Shown: in pieces, positions 32,871-44,600 of the stretch
How positions within the stretch are numbered: the stretch's first letter is position 1
Layout of the letters: every line of letters starts with the position of its first letter
DNA from: Chitinophaga japonensis
Lineage (GTDB): Bacteria; Bacteroidota; Bacteroidia; Chitinophagales; Chitinophagaceae
Direction: 5' to 3'
NCBI RefSeq assembly: GCF_007830125.1
Contig: NZ_VLLG01000002.1
Coordinates: forward strand, 382,985 to 446,984
Length of the DNA stretch: 64,000 bases
Made by a program: the position numbers and the translations under genes
The notes under the pieces: generated by a model
Database searches by the model: none
What the model was told of the DNA's origin: nothing
The model's input: the letters and a program-made list of their open reading frames with translations, nothing else

Positions 32871-35672
32871 TCACTTCAATATCGTCACATATCCCGCTAT
32901 CTTCTCCGAGCCGTTCCCCAGGTCTATCACGTAGTAGTATACACCCACCGGTAAACCGCCACCATCCCAGGGCGTAGCATAGCCGCGGGAATAGAACACC
33001 CGCTTGCCATAACGGTTAAATACCTCCACCAAACTGCGCTGGTAAGCTGCCAAATTAGTGATGCTCCAGGTATCGTTAATACCATCCCCGTTAGGGGAAA
33101 AAGCGTTCGGCACTTTTACCGGCACCAGTATTTTCACTTCCGCCTGGTCCGTAGCGGAGCAATGCCCCTCACGGTCCGTAGCGGTCAGGGTAAACACCTG
33201 GTCATGCTGAGCGATGTATACCGGCCTTAATGCGGCAGGATCACTCAACTCCGCGGCCGGCGCCCATTGCAGCAGCAGGGAAGGATCATTCACGGTAGCG
33301 CCCAGGGTAACCGCCGTGCCCTGCTCTACGGAAACAGTTGGACCGGCATCTACCACGGGCTGCACATATACTGTCAGCTCCTGCTCAAGGGGCGCGGAGC
33401 TGCAGCCGGCCACCGTAGCCACACTCAGACGGGCGGTATAATTGCCGGGATGATCGTAACGTTTTACAGGATGCTGTTCTGTGGCTGTGGTGCCGTCCCC
33501 AAAATCCCAGTTCCATACTGTTACTGGCCCACCGGGGGAAATGCTTTGATCCCTGAACTGTACTTCACTGCCCTGGCAAATGATGGCAGGCGTTATCTCA
33601 AAACGGGCTTCCGGCTGCGCGGCCACTACCGGCACCGTCACCGTGGTATCGTCTATGCAACCTTCTTCGGAGATCACCTGCAGGCGCACGGGTTTGTTGC
33701 CCGGCGTGGTAAACAGCTTGCTGGTGGTATCCGTATTGGCGGTGGTATTGTCCGGGAAGGTCCAAAGCCAGCGATTGAAAGTATAATCGCCGGCGTTAGT
33801 ACCGTCCCAGCGGAATTTCACCAGGTCCGGCAAGCAGCCGGTGGGCGTGTAGGCAATTACAGCGGCATTGCTGATATCCCGTACTTCAATATCCAGCGGC
33901 AGCCTTTCTGTATTGTTGCAGTTCTCAATGGAAGGATGCGTGCTGCTGATCTCGAAGCGGAAGCTACCGGCTTCGCTGAACGTGTAAATACCTGGCGCGG
34001 TGTATTTGAAGTAAGTACGGCCGTCCAGGAGCACCGTATCCACGGGCACGGGATTGTTTTGTGTGATGTCTGTATTGGGACTGGCGTATTGCAACTGGCT
34101 CAAATGCCATACCAGCCGGTTGGGCGGGTAGGCCATCAGCACCGATATCTCCACCGGCGTATTACGGCAGGTAAAGGGATGTACTGCGCCGGTTTCCCCT
34201 TCCGTATTGTGCAGGTGCAGCAGGCCGTTCAGGTTGTTGATCATGGTGCCGGCATTATAACCGTAGCTGTCATACTTACCCATGCCATAGGTGACGGCGG
34301 TAAAGGCAGAATCGCTCTGCACAATGCACTGGGCTTTGGCCGCCGGCCAGCGCTGCACCACCACCGTATACCCGGGCCGGTTAGGATGGGGATAGGTATG
34401 GCTGAAAGCATTATTGCCGTCTATGGTCAGGGAGCCCAGGCCGTTGGTGGGAATGATCAGCGTCAGGTAATTCACTTCCACCACGGCCGCGGTATTGCGG
34501 TAAAAGCCCACTCTTTTTATGGATTGCTCCACCGGGCTGAGATATATCATTTCCGGGTCGCCCAGGCCGGTAAAGCCACAGCCGCCGTCAGAAATATTAT
34601 CGTTCATGGAGGGCATGTACTGCGTGACCAGTATGGGTTTGTCGGCTTCAATATAGTCTGCCGTAGCGCTCTGATATTCGTAGTAAAAATTATTGATCAG
34701 CCCTGTGAGCACTGCGCCATTCCGTTTGACCACCGTAGCAGGGTCTTTCACGGCAATGCGGAAAATGCCGGTATTCAGCACGCCGGCATTATCACTGGCG
34801 GAAAAAGGCGCGGTGAGGTAGGTCTTTCCCCAGGCCTGCACGGGGAAGATCTGCTGGATGAGATTGTCGGCAAACCCGGAGTTAGTGCCATTGCAGGTAA
34901 TGGCGGTAGAACTGCTGCCGGCAAATACCGCTACGGGATAGCAGTCCCCGGCCACATTGCTGATGGACTTTACTTTGGTGCCGGTAAGGTCATGCCCGGC
35001 AATATTGCTGATGGCGGCGCCTACTACCTGGTATACCTGACCGCGCTGCAGCGTGGCGGTAAAGGGCAGCCCCGCCGCTGCGCCGTTCCGTAAGGGTACG
35101 GATGGCGTGATCTCCACTACGGTATTATCCTGGTGGGCCACAATGAACAACCAGGAAAAACAACCTTCCCCGGTAGTAACGCCCCGTATCACCTGCTGGC
35201 TGTTCACGGAACGGTAATCATATCCCCAGGATTCCACGGGCATCAGCATAGTGGCGCCGGAAGAACCGGCGCCGCTGATGTGGGCATAGGCTACGATCGG
35301 CACATCACTTTCTATATGTATGGACCTGTCAAAAAGCCTGTCCGAGCCCTGTCCTCCATAGGAAATTGGATAATCAAATAACCTGCAGTCTTCCGCGCCC
35401 GATTTGGGCATGGGGTCGGAGGCGATCACGCTGTTGGCCGGCACCGCATACTGCTTTACCGTATTGGCCGTGGCCCCCCGTGTAGTGACCGTTACATTCG
35501 CCGCCGCCTCTGCACTGAAGTACAGCACCATCTCCTGGCTGTTGTTTTGCCCCGGCTCCATGAAGTAGTGCAGGCCGTAGCCGGTCCAGAACTCCCTTCC
35601 CCGGTTGGAAAACTGCTGCGCCGAAGCGGCGGCAGCGGCCAGTAAAAATATGATCAGTAGGAATGGCTTCAT
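32871..35672 (-). CDS. Secreted IgGFc-binding-like / PKD protein with type-B gliding-motility C-terminal domain
   Basis: The 933-residue protein has a signal peptide (FLLIIFLLAAAAASAQ) and an IgGFc-binding-N-like region at about 25-440 (FWTGYGLHYFM, VPIVAYAHISGAG, ADYIEADKPILVTQYMP). PKD repeats follow at about 610-770 (WNWDFGDGTTATEQHPV). A type-B T9SS domain forms the last roughly 83 residues (VPNAFSPNGDGINDTWSI). It is colinear with the last third of the giant protein encoded 18 nt upstream, so the pair arose by duplication. Likely role: cell-surface adhesion. Confidence 0.88.
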   Translation of the reverse strand: MKPFLLIIFLLAAAAASAQQFSNRGREFWTGYGLHYFMEPGQNNSQEMVLYFSAEAAANVTVTTRGATANTVKQYAVPANSVIASDPMPKSGAEDCRLFDYPISYGGQGSDRLFDRSIHIESDVPIVAYAHISGAGSSGATMLMPVESWGYDYRSVNSQQVIRGVTTGEGCFSWLFIVAHQDNTVVEITPSVPLRNGAAAGLPFTATLQRGQVYQVVGAAISNIAGHDLTGTKVKSISNVAGDCYPVAVFAGSSSTAITCNGTNSGFADNLIQQIFPVQAWGKTYLTAPFSASDNAGVLNTGIFRIAVKDPATVVKRNGAVLTGLINNFYYEYQSATADYIEADKPILVTQYMPSMNDNISDGGCGFTGLGDPEMIYLSPVEQSIKRVGFYRNTAAVVEVNYLTLIIPTNGLGSLTIDGNNAFSHTYPHPNRPGYTVVVQRWPAAKAQCIVQSDSAFTAVTYGMGKYDSYGYNAGTMINNLNGLLHLHNTEGETGAVHPFTCRNTPVEISVLMAYPPNRLVWHLSQLQYASPNTDITQNNPVPVDTVLLDGRTYFKYTAPGIYTFSEAGSFRFEISSTHPSIENCNNTERLPLDIEVRDISNAAVIAYTPTGCLPDLVKFRWDGTNAGDYTFNRWLWTFPDNTTANTDTTSKLFTTPGNKPVRLQVISEEGCIDDTTVTVPVVAAQPEARFEITPAIICQGSEVQFRDQSISPGGPVTVWNWDFGDGTTATEQHPVKRYDHPGNYTARLSVATVAGCSSAPLEQELTVYVQPVVDAGPTVSVEQGTAVTLGATVNDPSLLLQWAPAAELSDPAALRPVYIAQHDQVFTLTATDREGHCSATDQAEVKILVPVKVPNAFSPNGDGINDTWSITNLAAYQRSLVEVFNRYGKRVFYSRGYATPWDGGGLPVGVYYYVIDLGNGSEKIAGYVTILK

Positions 35673-35690
35673 AAAATACTATAATAGTAA

Positions 35691-38600
35691 CTAGCGTATC
35701 AGGTGAATGGCGCCTTTCTTCAGCACCTTGCTGCCATCATCCAGGATGATGCTGCATACATAGATGTATACGCCGGACGGCTGCAGCGTGCCTTTGTAGC
35801 TGTCGTCCCATCCCCTGGCCTGGTCCGCGGACTCAAACACCTTTTCTCCCCACTGGTTGAACACCTGCAACTGCACGCTGCGCACATATCCTTCTACTTT
35901 GAAGAGGTCGTTAAGACCGTCGCCGTTCGGCGTAAAGGCATTGGGAATGAATAGCTGTCCCGGCAGGGTATGCGTGAGCAGGGCTTCGGAAATACCATCC
36001 CCGCAGCCATTCGGGTCAATGGCCTTCACCATCAGCGATACGGCGGTGCCGCCCTGCAAACCGGCAATAATATGGAACAGGCCCTGCGGCCCGGAGGAGG
36101 GCGTGATCCAGGTAGTGCCGTTATTGGTGGATACCTGGTAGCTGTCCGCACCCGGCACTGCATCCCAGGCAAAGCGCACCCTGTCAGGGCGCAGCGAATC
36201 CACGCGCAGCACCGGCACGGCTATTGCCGGGGCCAGCAGGCCGGTAACCGCCTGACGGGGCCTGGAAACACACCCGTTCAGGTCTGCAGACACATAATAG
36301 GTTTGCGTAGCCGTGAGCGGGGCAATGGTCAGGCTGCTTCCGGTGTGCACCAGGTCGCCGCCGCTAAGGGCGTCGTACCAGTTGTACACCACGCCGGTCG
36401 CGGGGTCAGCTACGGCCAGCGTTACGCCTGTACCCGGGCAGGCAATCACCGTATCCTGCACAAAGCTGAACACCGCCACTTCTTTTGCTTCCAGCGGTTT
36501 GGCGGTATCCGCCACACAGCCTTCCTGCGTAATGGCCCGCAGCGTGACGGTGTAATTTCCGGGTGCGGTGTATTCCTTTACGGGCGCCTGCTCAATGGAA
36601 GTAGTGCTGTCACCGAAGTTCCACAAGAAGCGATTCACCACATCCCCGTTCTCTGCCGATACATCGGGGGTGAACTGCGCTACATCATTCATGCAACCGG
36701 AGTAAGCGATATCAAAATCCGCTACCGGCGATCCTACCACGTTCACGGTCAGCTCCACTTCCACCGTACTGGCGCAATTCTCAATCACCGGGTGCGTAAA
36801 GGCTACCGGCACGGTATATTGCCCGGTGGCAGTGAATTCATATTCTGCCTGCAACTCAAAGCGGTAATAGGACCGGCCGTGTATCCACACGGTATCTACC
36901 GGCACCGGGTTTAGCTGTATGCTGTCCGCATCCGGCACCATATTGCTGGTGGCCTTACTGAACTGCCATACAATGCGGGTGGGCTGTACCGGCAACAGTA
37001 TGCTGTAGCGGAAAGGCGTGCCCACGCAGGTAAAGCGGCTGTAATTACCACTGGAATCATATACGTTGGTAATGCCCGGCAAGCCGGTGAGCTGGCTGAT
37101 GGAGCGGCCCAGTACAAAACCGTAGCTGTTACTGCCGCCCAACCCGTAAGCAATGGCCGTAAAGGCAGAGTCGCTGTACACGGTGCCCGTAGTATTGGCT
37201 GGTTCCCACCGCTTTACTACCACGGTGTATCCCGCCTTGTTAGGATGGGAATAGGTAGAATCAAAAATATTGCCGCCGTCAATGCGCAGGGAGGGAAGGC
37301 CGGCCGTGGGAATAACCAGCGTCAGGTAGTTATCATCGCCCGTCGCTGCTGCTGAACGGTAGAAATCTGCCCTACGGATGCCATGTCCTACATCAGGCAG
37401 GTAAAACATTTCGGGCGCTGTTTGCCCGAAATCACAGGCTACACTGGCGCCAGGTATGAATTGCGCCACCATTACCGGCTTGTCTGCTTCGATATAATCT
37501 GCATCGGCGCTTTCGTATTGATAGAAATTATTCACCAGGCCGGTTAAAGGCGCACCATTCAGGGTCACCACCGTAGCGGGGTCTTTTACCAGCACGCGGT
37601 AATAGTTGGTTTGCGGTATTTCAGGCGTACCTGCCCTGGAGGTGGGGGCGGTAAGGAATGCCGTACCCCATTGCTGCGCCGGCAGGTTCTGTTGTATGAG
37701 GTAATTGCCAAAAGGCACGAAGCTTTCCGCACAGTCAATGAACCCGCGGCTGTTACCAGAGAACACGGCGATGGGATAGCATTTGCCGGAGGCGTTGCTG
37801 ATGGCCCTGATCTTGCTGCCGCTCAGGTCATAGCCTTCATTCTCCGATTTCACCGCAGCCAGCACCTGGTACACTTCACCCTTTTGCAGCGTCACCACAA
37901 AGGGCTCGCCAGGCTGCCGTCCGCCCAGCGTAGGACTGGAAGGCGTGATCTCCACCATCGTGCTGTCATGATCCGCGATCACATAGAACCAGGAATGCAC
38001 ATTGATATCATAGTTGCGCTGTTCCCAGGTGAGTGCATAATACTCATATCCATAAGCGCCAACCGGCAATAGTTGCGTGGAACCTGTCACCGCCAGGATG
38101 CCGTCCGCCTGTGCATAAGCTGCTACCGGTTCATCGCTCTCTATTAGAATGCCCCGGTCCGACAGGCCTTCTGTAAGCAGTACCGCGCCGGATACGCCGG
38201 TGCGGGGAATAGGATCGCTGGTCACAAAGGTATGGGCCGGCACATGGTATTGCCGTACCCAGGAGGTACCGTTCACCTTCACGGTTACATTGGCATCGTG
38301 GTCGCCGCCGCCCACTTTTACAACGAGGCTGGTCACATTGTTATTATGTCCGTATCCTACCCAGAAGCGGGTGCCCAGGTTGGAGGTATCTGCCGCGCTG
38401 CTGTCGGTGGGCGGGTATGCTATACCGGGATTTGTGAGGCCGGTTAATTTATCGATATAGTCCAGGTTCGCCCGGGTGATTATGTTTTCCGTAGTATTTA
38501 CGCTGCTGGCCGTATCCACGGTCCAGGCGCCGGCATCGTCCGTTCTGCCGAGACGGATGCGGGCTTCGCTGTCAATAAATCCCCGCCAGGGGTCCAGGTA

Positions 38601-41600
38601 ATGCTGGCGCACGGTATAATGGAGCGGCGCCACGGGCGTTACATCCGTATCCACGTAAAAGTACATGTAGTCCGTACCGGGGGCCAGCCCCGGCGGCATT
38701 ACGCCGGAGTACCTTCTTACTGTTATGCTGGATGGCACGGTAGCGCCCCACTGTATCGTATATACGGTATCCGTGCCCAGCATAAAGTGCTGGGTGGTAT
38801 TGGGCGCGGGGGCGGACGGCACAGGCACGGATGCCACCGGTACGGACGTAGGCACAAATTCATAAGCGCCCAGGTCCGGTACGCCGGCTTTCAGCGTTGC
38901 CGGGCGGGGTTGGTGGTGAATGTCCTCATCATTGCCGTTCAACTGTATACCGCGGCCGTGCATCGCCCATACGTCCGGGCTGCTGATTGCCGGCTCCAGG
39001 TTAATATTGTTCACAAAGGCCGGCTGGTACACGATGGAATGCACATCCAGGTCGCCGCCGGCACGCCAGTCCGCCAGCGTGGCATATTCATCTGAAAAGC
39101 CTTGCTGCACCAGGGTGCCGCCGGTGGTATACAGGAGATTATAGTCGCTGTAGAAGCGCTGGAGATTGCCCAGGTACAGCGCCTTGCCGCCGCCTTCATG
39201 TGCAAAGATATTGTTACGGATGTCCACGTAATGCTGATCGTCATAGCCATCCGTAAAGTAGGCGGCGATATTGTTGTTAGCGGATGTAGCGGTACTGTAC
39301 ACCGTGTTGTTGTAACAGGCGGCGTTGATATTGCTGGTGCCGTATAATCCATAGGAATTATTGCCGCTGGTGCCGATGCTAATCACGTTGTTGATGATGC
39401 GCGCATTGGCAGTGCCGGATACATGCAGGCCGTAGAGGTTGCCGGCGTTGGCGTCAATGGCGGCTATCCTGTTGCCCCTTATATTACCGGGATCTGCCTG
39501 GAATGCCTGGCTGCGCTGCACGGAAATGCCGTATACCGTAGTAGTGGCATTGCTGATGCCCAGCAGGTTGCCGCTTACCTGGTAAGCGCTGTCGCCATCG
39601 GCGGTATAGATGCCGTAGGCCGTGTTGCTGAGCGGTGCGGCCATGGTAATGGCATTGTCGGTAATGGCAGTGCCGTTGCTTTGCGCGGCATAAATGCCGT
39701 ATTGGTAAAACCCGCTCAAAGTGTTGGATGTAATGCGCAGGTTGTTGCTGCGGTTAATGGAGGTACCGGCTATGTAAATGCCGCTGGAGCCGTTGCTGAT
39801 GGTATTGCCCTGGATCACTACCCCCTTGCCCTTCAGCGGCGCGCCGTAAATGGCCGCCCTGGCAGTGCCTGTAGCAGTGGTAGCGCCGGTGGTAATGATG
39901 TTGTTCAGCAGGCTGTCATAAGACGATGTTCCGGCCAGTTCCACTACGCGGCCATATACGCCGGAGGTAGCGGTGATGGATATGTTTTTACAGGTAATAT
40001 AGCTGGCGCTGTCCAGCTTCAATACATAGTTGGCGGCAGTGGTGCCGTCCGCAGTAAGCGTTACAGCGGTAGCGTCGCCATTGGCCGCGCGGAAGGTCAC
40101 GCGGCTGGTATCCGATGCGCCGGCTATGCGGCGCATGTATACCTGTTCCGTATAGGTGCCGGGCGCTACATCAAAGGTTACCGCACCGCCAATGCCGCAG
40201 GCCATGGCAGCCACCGCTGCATTGAAAGAGGGGTAATCTCCGCTGCCATCGGGATTGATAGTGTATACACCGCCGGGCAAAGGCGCGTTCAACTGCACCT
40301 GCGCGGTAGCGGACGTATCGCTGATGCCCGTGCAGCTCACCACACAACGGTAATAGCCGTTGGCTAACGCTTCGGTCTTGAATGTAGGTACATACAAGGT
40401 ATCGCTGATATCTTCCCAGGGACCGCTGAGCGTAGCGGCACGCTGCCAGCGATAGGTCTGGTAACCGCTCACTGTATTACCGGTCAGGGAAAGGGTGATG
40501 ATACTGCCCATACACATGCCGGAGTCCGGCGTGGCGGCGGCTGTACCGGCAATAACACCGCTTATGCAAGGTGCGGGTGAAAATTCATACGCGCCAATGT
40601 CCGGCGTGGTCGTGCTCCGGTCTGCACCCAGGATATCGCCCAAAACGCCCAGCGGATCGCCGGTATTATCCAGGGGCGCCACGGTGGGCGTCAGGTCGCC
40701 GGAAGGCTCGTCCGCGTACACGGGGTCTTCGCTGATGGAATGCAGGTCGCGTTTGGTGATCAGCCGCCATTCATCCAGGGTGGCCCGGGACGCATTACGG
40801 TAGCCGATGTAGTTGTTGCCACCCGCGCCGTTGATATAGTAATCGTTCTTGTCCAGCACCAGCGGTATCACATCGCCAATGGCTACGTTAAAACCATGCT
40901 TCATGCCGCTGCCGCCGCGGGTGATGGTCACAATATTGTTGCGGAACACTACGCTGTCGCCGGCGAAGGAAATGTAAAAGCCGTTGGTAGCGGCGGTATT
41001 ATTGCCGGCTAATTGCGTATTGTCCAGGGAAATGGTATTATGCAAAATATTCAGGAAGCGGCCGCCATTGGAATAGATGCCGTATTCCTCACCCGCACCG
41101 TTAATGTTATATACCAGGTTATTGATGATATTGGCCGGGATTTCATGCCCGGAGTAGTCCAGGTACATCCCGTAAAAACTGGCCGTGGAAGCAGGATCAC
41201 CACCAAAGGGGTTAGTGATCCGGTTGCGGCGGACGGATAGCGCCGCATTGGTCTGGTCCAGGTACATTCCGTAAAAATCCCCCACCCCGGCGCGCGACGG
41301 GCGGCTAATGATATTCTGTTCGATCAAAGTAGCTTCCGTGCCGATCACGTAAATGCCTCTTTCATAAAAGTCGGAGACGGTATTATTGATCACCCGGTTG
41401 CCTTTGATGAAGTTGGAGGACCAGGCAAAATATACCGGGTCGCCGGCAATGGCAATGCCGTAATGCCCACCGGTGATGGTGTTGCTTTCAAACAGGTTGT
41501 CGTCGCACCAGGTATCGCCGGTGGCGGTGGGATCATCATGGGCTGCGCTGATCACAATACCGGCAAAAGCGTTGGTGGAAGCAGGAGCCATGCTGCTTTT

Positions 41601-44600
41601 TATTACACAGCTCTTCACAATATTACTGTCCGCATTGTTCAGCAATTGCACGCCGTAACCGTAGTTACCGGAGCCGGTAGCGTCAATGATCAGGCTGTCA
41701 ATAATGAAATGACCGCCGCCATCCAGTTTGATCACCGCCCGCTGATCGGTATCATCCCCGCTGTACTGCAACACATTGCCGTTGCCGTTAAACGTAATGG
41801 TGTTCACCCCGGATGCGCCGCGCACGGCTTTCATGATCAATTGCTCGTTATAGGGGCCGCTGCCCGGTACCACGTTGAACACCACCGGCCCGTCAATACC
41901 GCAGGACAGCGCGCCATAAGCGGCGTTGAAACTGGTAAAGTTGCCGCTGCCGGAAGGCGCATTTTTGTTGATGGTATAAGTACCGGAGGGGAAAGCCTGG
42001 TGGACGGTGAGCAGCACCGCACCGGAGCTAGCGCTGCTGCCGCCGCAGCTCACCGTTACCCGGTAATACAGGGTGGTATTGGCGGTAAAGCCGAATTCAG
42101 GCGAAACCGTGGCAGCGCCCACCGGCTGGAATGGCCCGGTTTGCGCAGTGGAGGATTCCAACTGGTACGTTTGTCCTGCGCCGGAGGAGTGCCCGCTCAG
42201 CGACAGGGTAACGGAAGCGCCTATACATACATCGCTCTGGCTCAGGGTGGCGCTGCCACCCAGCGGCGGCACTACGCAGGGAGGCGCGGCAAATTCATAG
42301 GCGCCTATATCCGGCGTGGCCGCGCTGCGCGCCGCACCGGTAATGTCTGTGGCAATACCTGCATTTGCGCCGGTATTGTCCAGCGCCGCGTCCTGCGGAT
42401 GCAGGTCGCCCCCGGCGAGGTCCACAAACAAGGGATTGGCAGATGCGGAAGCCGCATCCAGGCCGGCGGCCGTTTGCCAGTCGTACAGGGATGTGCGCCC
42501 GGTATCATGGATATACCCGGTTTGCCGGATACCAACACCCGCCGGCACATACAGGTTATTATGGTCGGATACAATATCGCTGCTGTAGGTATTGAACCAG
42601 ATAGCGGTATGCTCCCCGGGGCCGCTGCGGCTCACCACGATGTTATTATTCTGCAGGCGGATGCCGGTAGCGTCCTCCTGGTAAAAACCCCTGGCAAAAT
42701 GATCTGCCGTGGTGCCGCTGCCAGTACCGTCCAGGGAAATGGTATTGTGGTAGTAGAGCGTGTTGTGGGAAGCGCTGTTGTACAGGCCATACACATTAGC
42801 GCCGCCGTTGATGTTATACAACAGGTTGTTGTACACTTTGTTTTCCAGGCCGCCACCCAGTCCTGCTGCGGACATAAAACAGATACCGTAAAAGGTAGCG
42901 GAGGAAACTGCTCCGCCGAACATATTGGTGATGGTGTTCCGCGAAAGCGTGAGCCGGGAGTTCAGGTTGGTCACGTAAATGCCGTTCACTGTTCCCGCTG
43001 CGGGTGGCGCAGCAGGGCGTGACAGGTAGTTGCTATCCACTACCGTATTGAAAGAGCAGGCAATGTAAATACCTGTTTCCGAAAAGTCCAGCAGGGTATT
43101 GCCGGTAATGCGGTTGTTGCCGTTGGCAACAGCGCTGCTGCCCGCCAGCGTAATGCCGTACCGGCCGCCGGTAATGATGTTGTCGGCAAATACATTGGCA
43201 TCGCATTCCGCTACACCTTCACTAATGGCGGAGCTGTGCGAGCTGCTCACCACGATACCCGCATATTTATCGCCGGACAGTACGGTGGCCGTACTGATAT
43301 TACAATGACTGATCCTGTTGGAATCGGCATTATTCAGCAAATGAAACCCGTAACCATATTGGGAAGAACCGTTACCTGCGGCGGTAACGGCCAGGTCATT
43401 AAAAATGTAGTGATCCCCGCCGTCCAGCTTGATAACGGCCCGGTCGTTGGTGCCGGTAGCCGTATAGGTAATGCCCGCACCGGCCGCGCCATTGAAGGTG
43501 ATGGTATTGGTGGCAGAGCTGCCGGGCACCTGGTACAGGACAAGCTGTTCATTATAGGTACCGCTGCTGGCGGCTACATTGAACACCACCGGGCCATTAA
43601 CGCCGCATCTAACATAGTTCCAGGCATCATTGAAACTTTGAAAATTGCCGCTGCCCGCGGGCTGGGTCTTGTCAATGGTAAATGTACCGGACACCGGCAG
43701 CGGGGTGGTCACCTGCACGGCTGTGGAAGTAGCGCTGCCGCCGGAAGCGCAGGTCACTATCGCCCGGTAATAGGTGCTGGCGGCCTGGCTGGCTTTATGC
43801 GCCGCTGCGGTAGCACCGGGAATATTGCTCCAGCTCACATTATCCGTAGAGGACTGCCATTGATAACTCAGCCCGGTAGCCAGCGATGCGCCGCTCAGCG
43901 TGAGCATGAAAGACTCCGCGCCACAGGCCCGGGGCACGCTGGCTACCGCCGTGCCGGCCGTAAGGGTGGTGCTGTTACAAGGGCCTGCCGCCGTCCAGTT
44001 AAAAATAATATCCGGCCGGGTGGTTGGGTCGCCCTGGCTGCTGCCACTGGCCGCATCACAAAGATTACCGTTAAAATTCTCACCGATGGTATGGGAGCCG
44101 TTGAAGGACAGGCCGGTGGTCCAGGTCACGTAGGGATTGGCCATGCGGCTGTCTGTAGCGCCCGCGTCCGTGCATATCTCGATCACAATGTTATCTGTTC
44201 CGTTCCAGAAAAAGGGGATGGCGAAAGGAAAGGAGTTATTGCCCATCACCGGCAAATGATTGGCGGGGCCGTACACCACTGTGGCGCCCGGCTCCCAGGA
44301 AGTAGCATTGAGCGAACCGGAAGCGGTAGTGCCTATTTTGACGGTCATATTGTCCACCGCTGAATTGGCGCCTACATACATGCCCAGGTCCGTTACCCTG
44401 AACCGGATGGCGTTGATATTGCCTGCCGCCATGCCGGCAGTTGCCAGTTCGGAGGCCAGGTACAGGAACTGCATGCGGGTAGCATCATAGCTGTCTGCCA
44501 ACGGGCAGGGATATACCCAGTCTGTATTGCCGGTGGCGCCGTTACCTATGGCAATGTCCGTTTGGGCATAGGTGTTAGCTGACAGCAACAGTGTTAGCAA

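Noticed and set aside
33267..35093. Plus-strand open frame of 608 codons
   Set aside because: It is antisense to the IgGFc-binding-like/PKD protein, whose sense translation carries clear domains and a signal peptide.
41463..43022. Plus-strand open frame of 519 codons
   Set aside because: It is antisense to the beta-helix modules of the giant protein and repeats with them; no start signal or motif.
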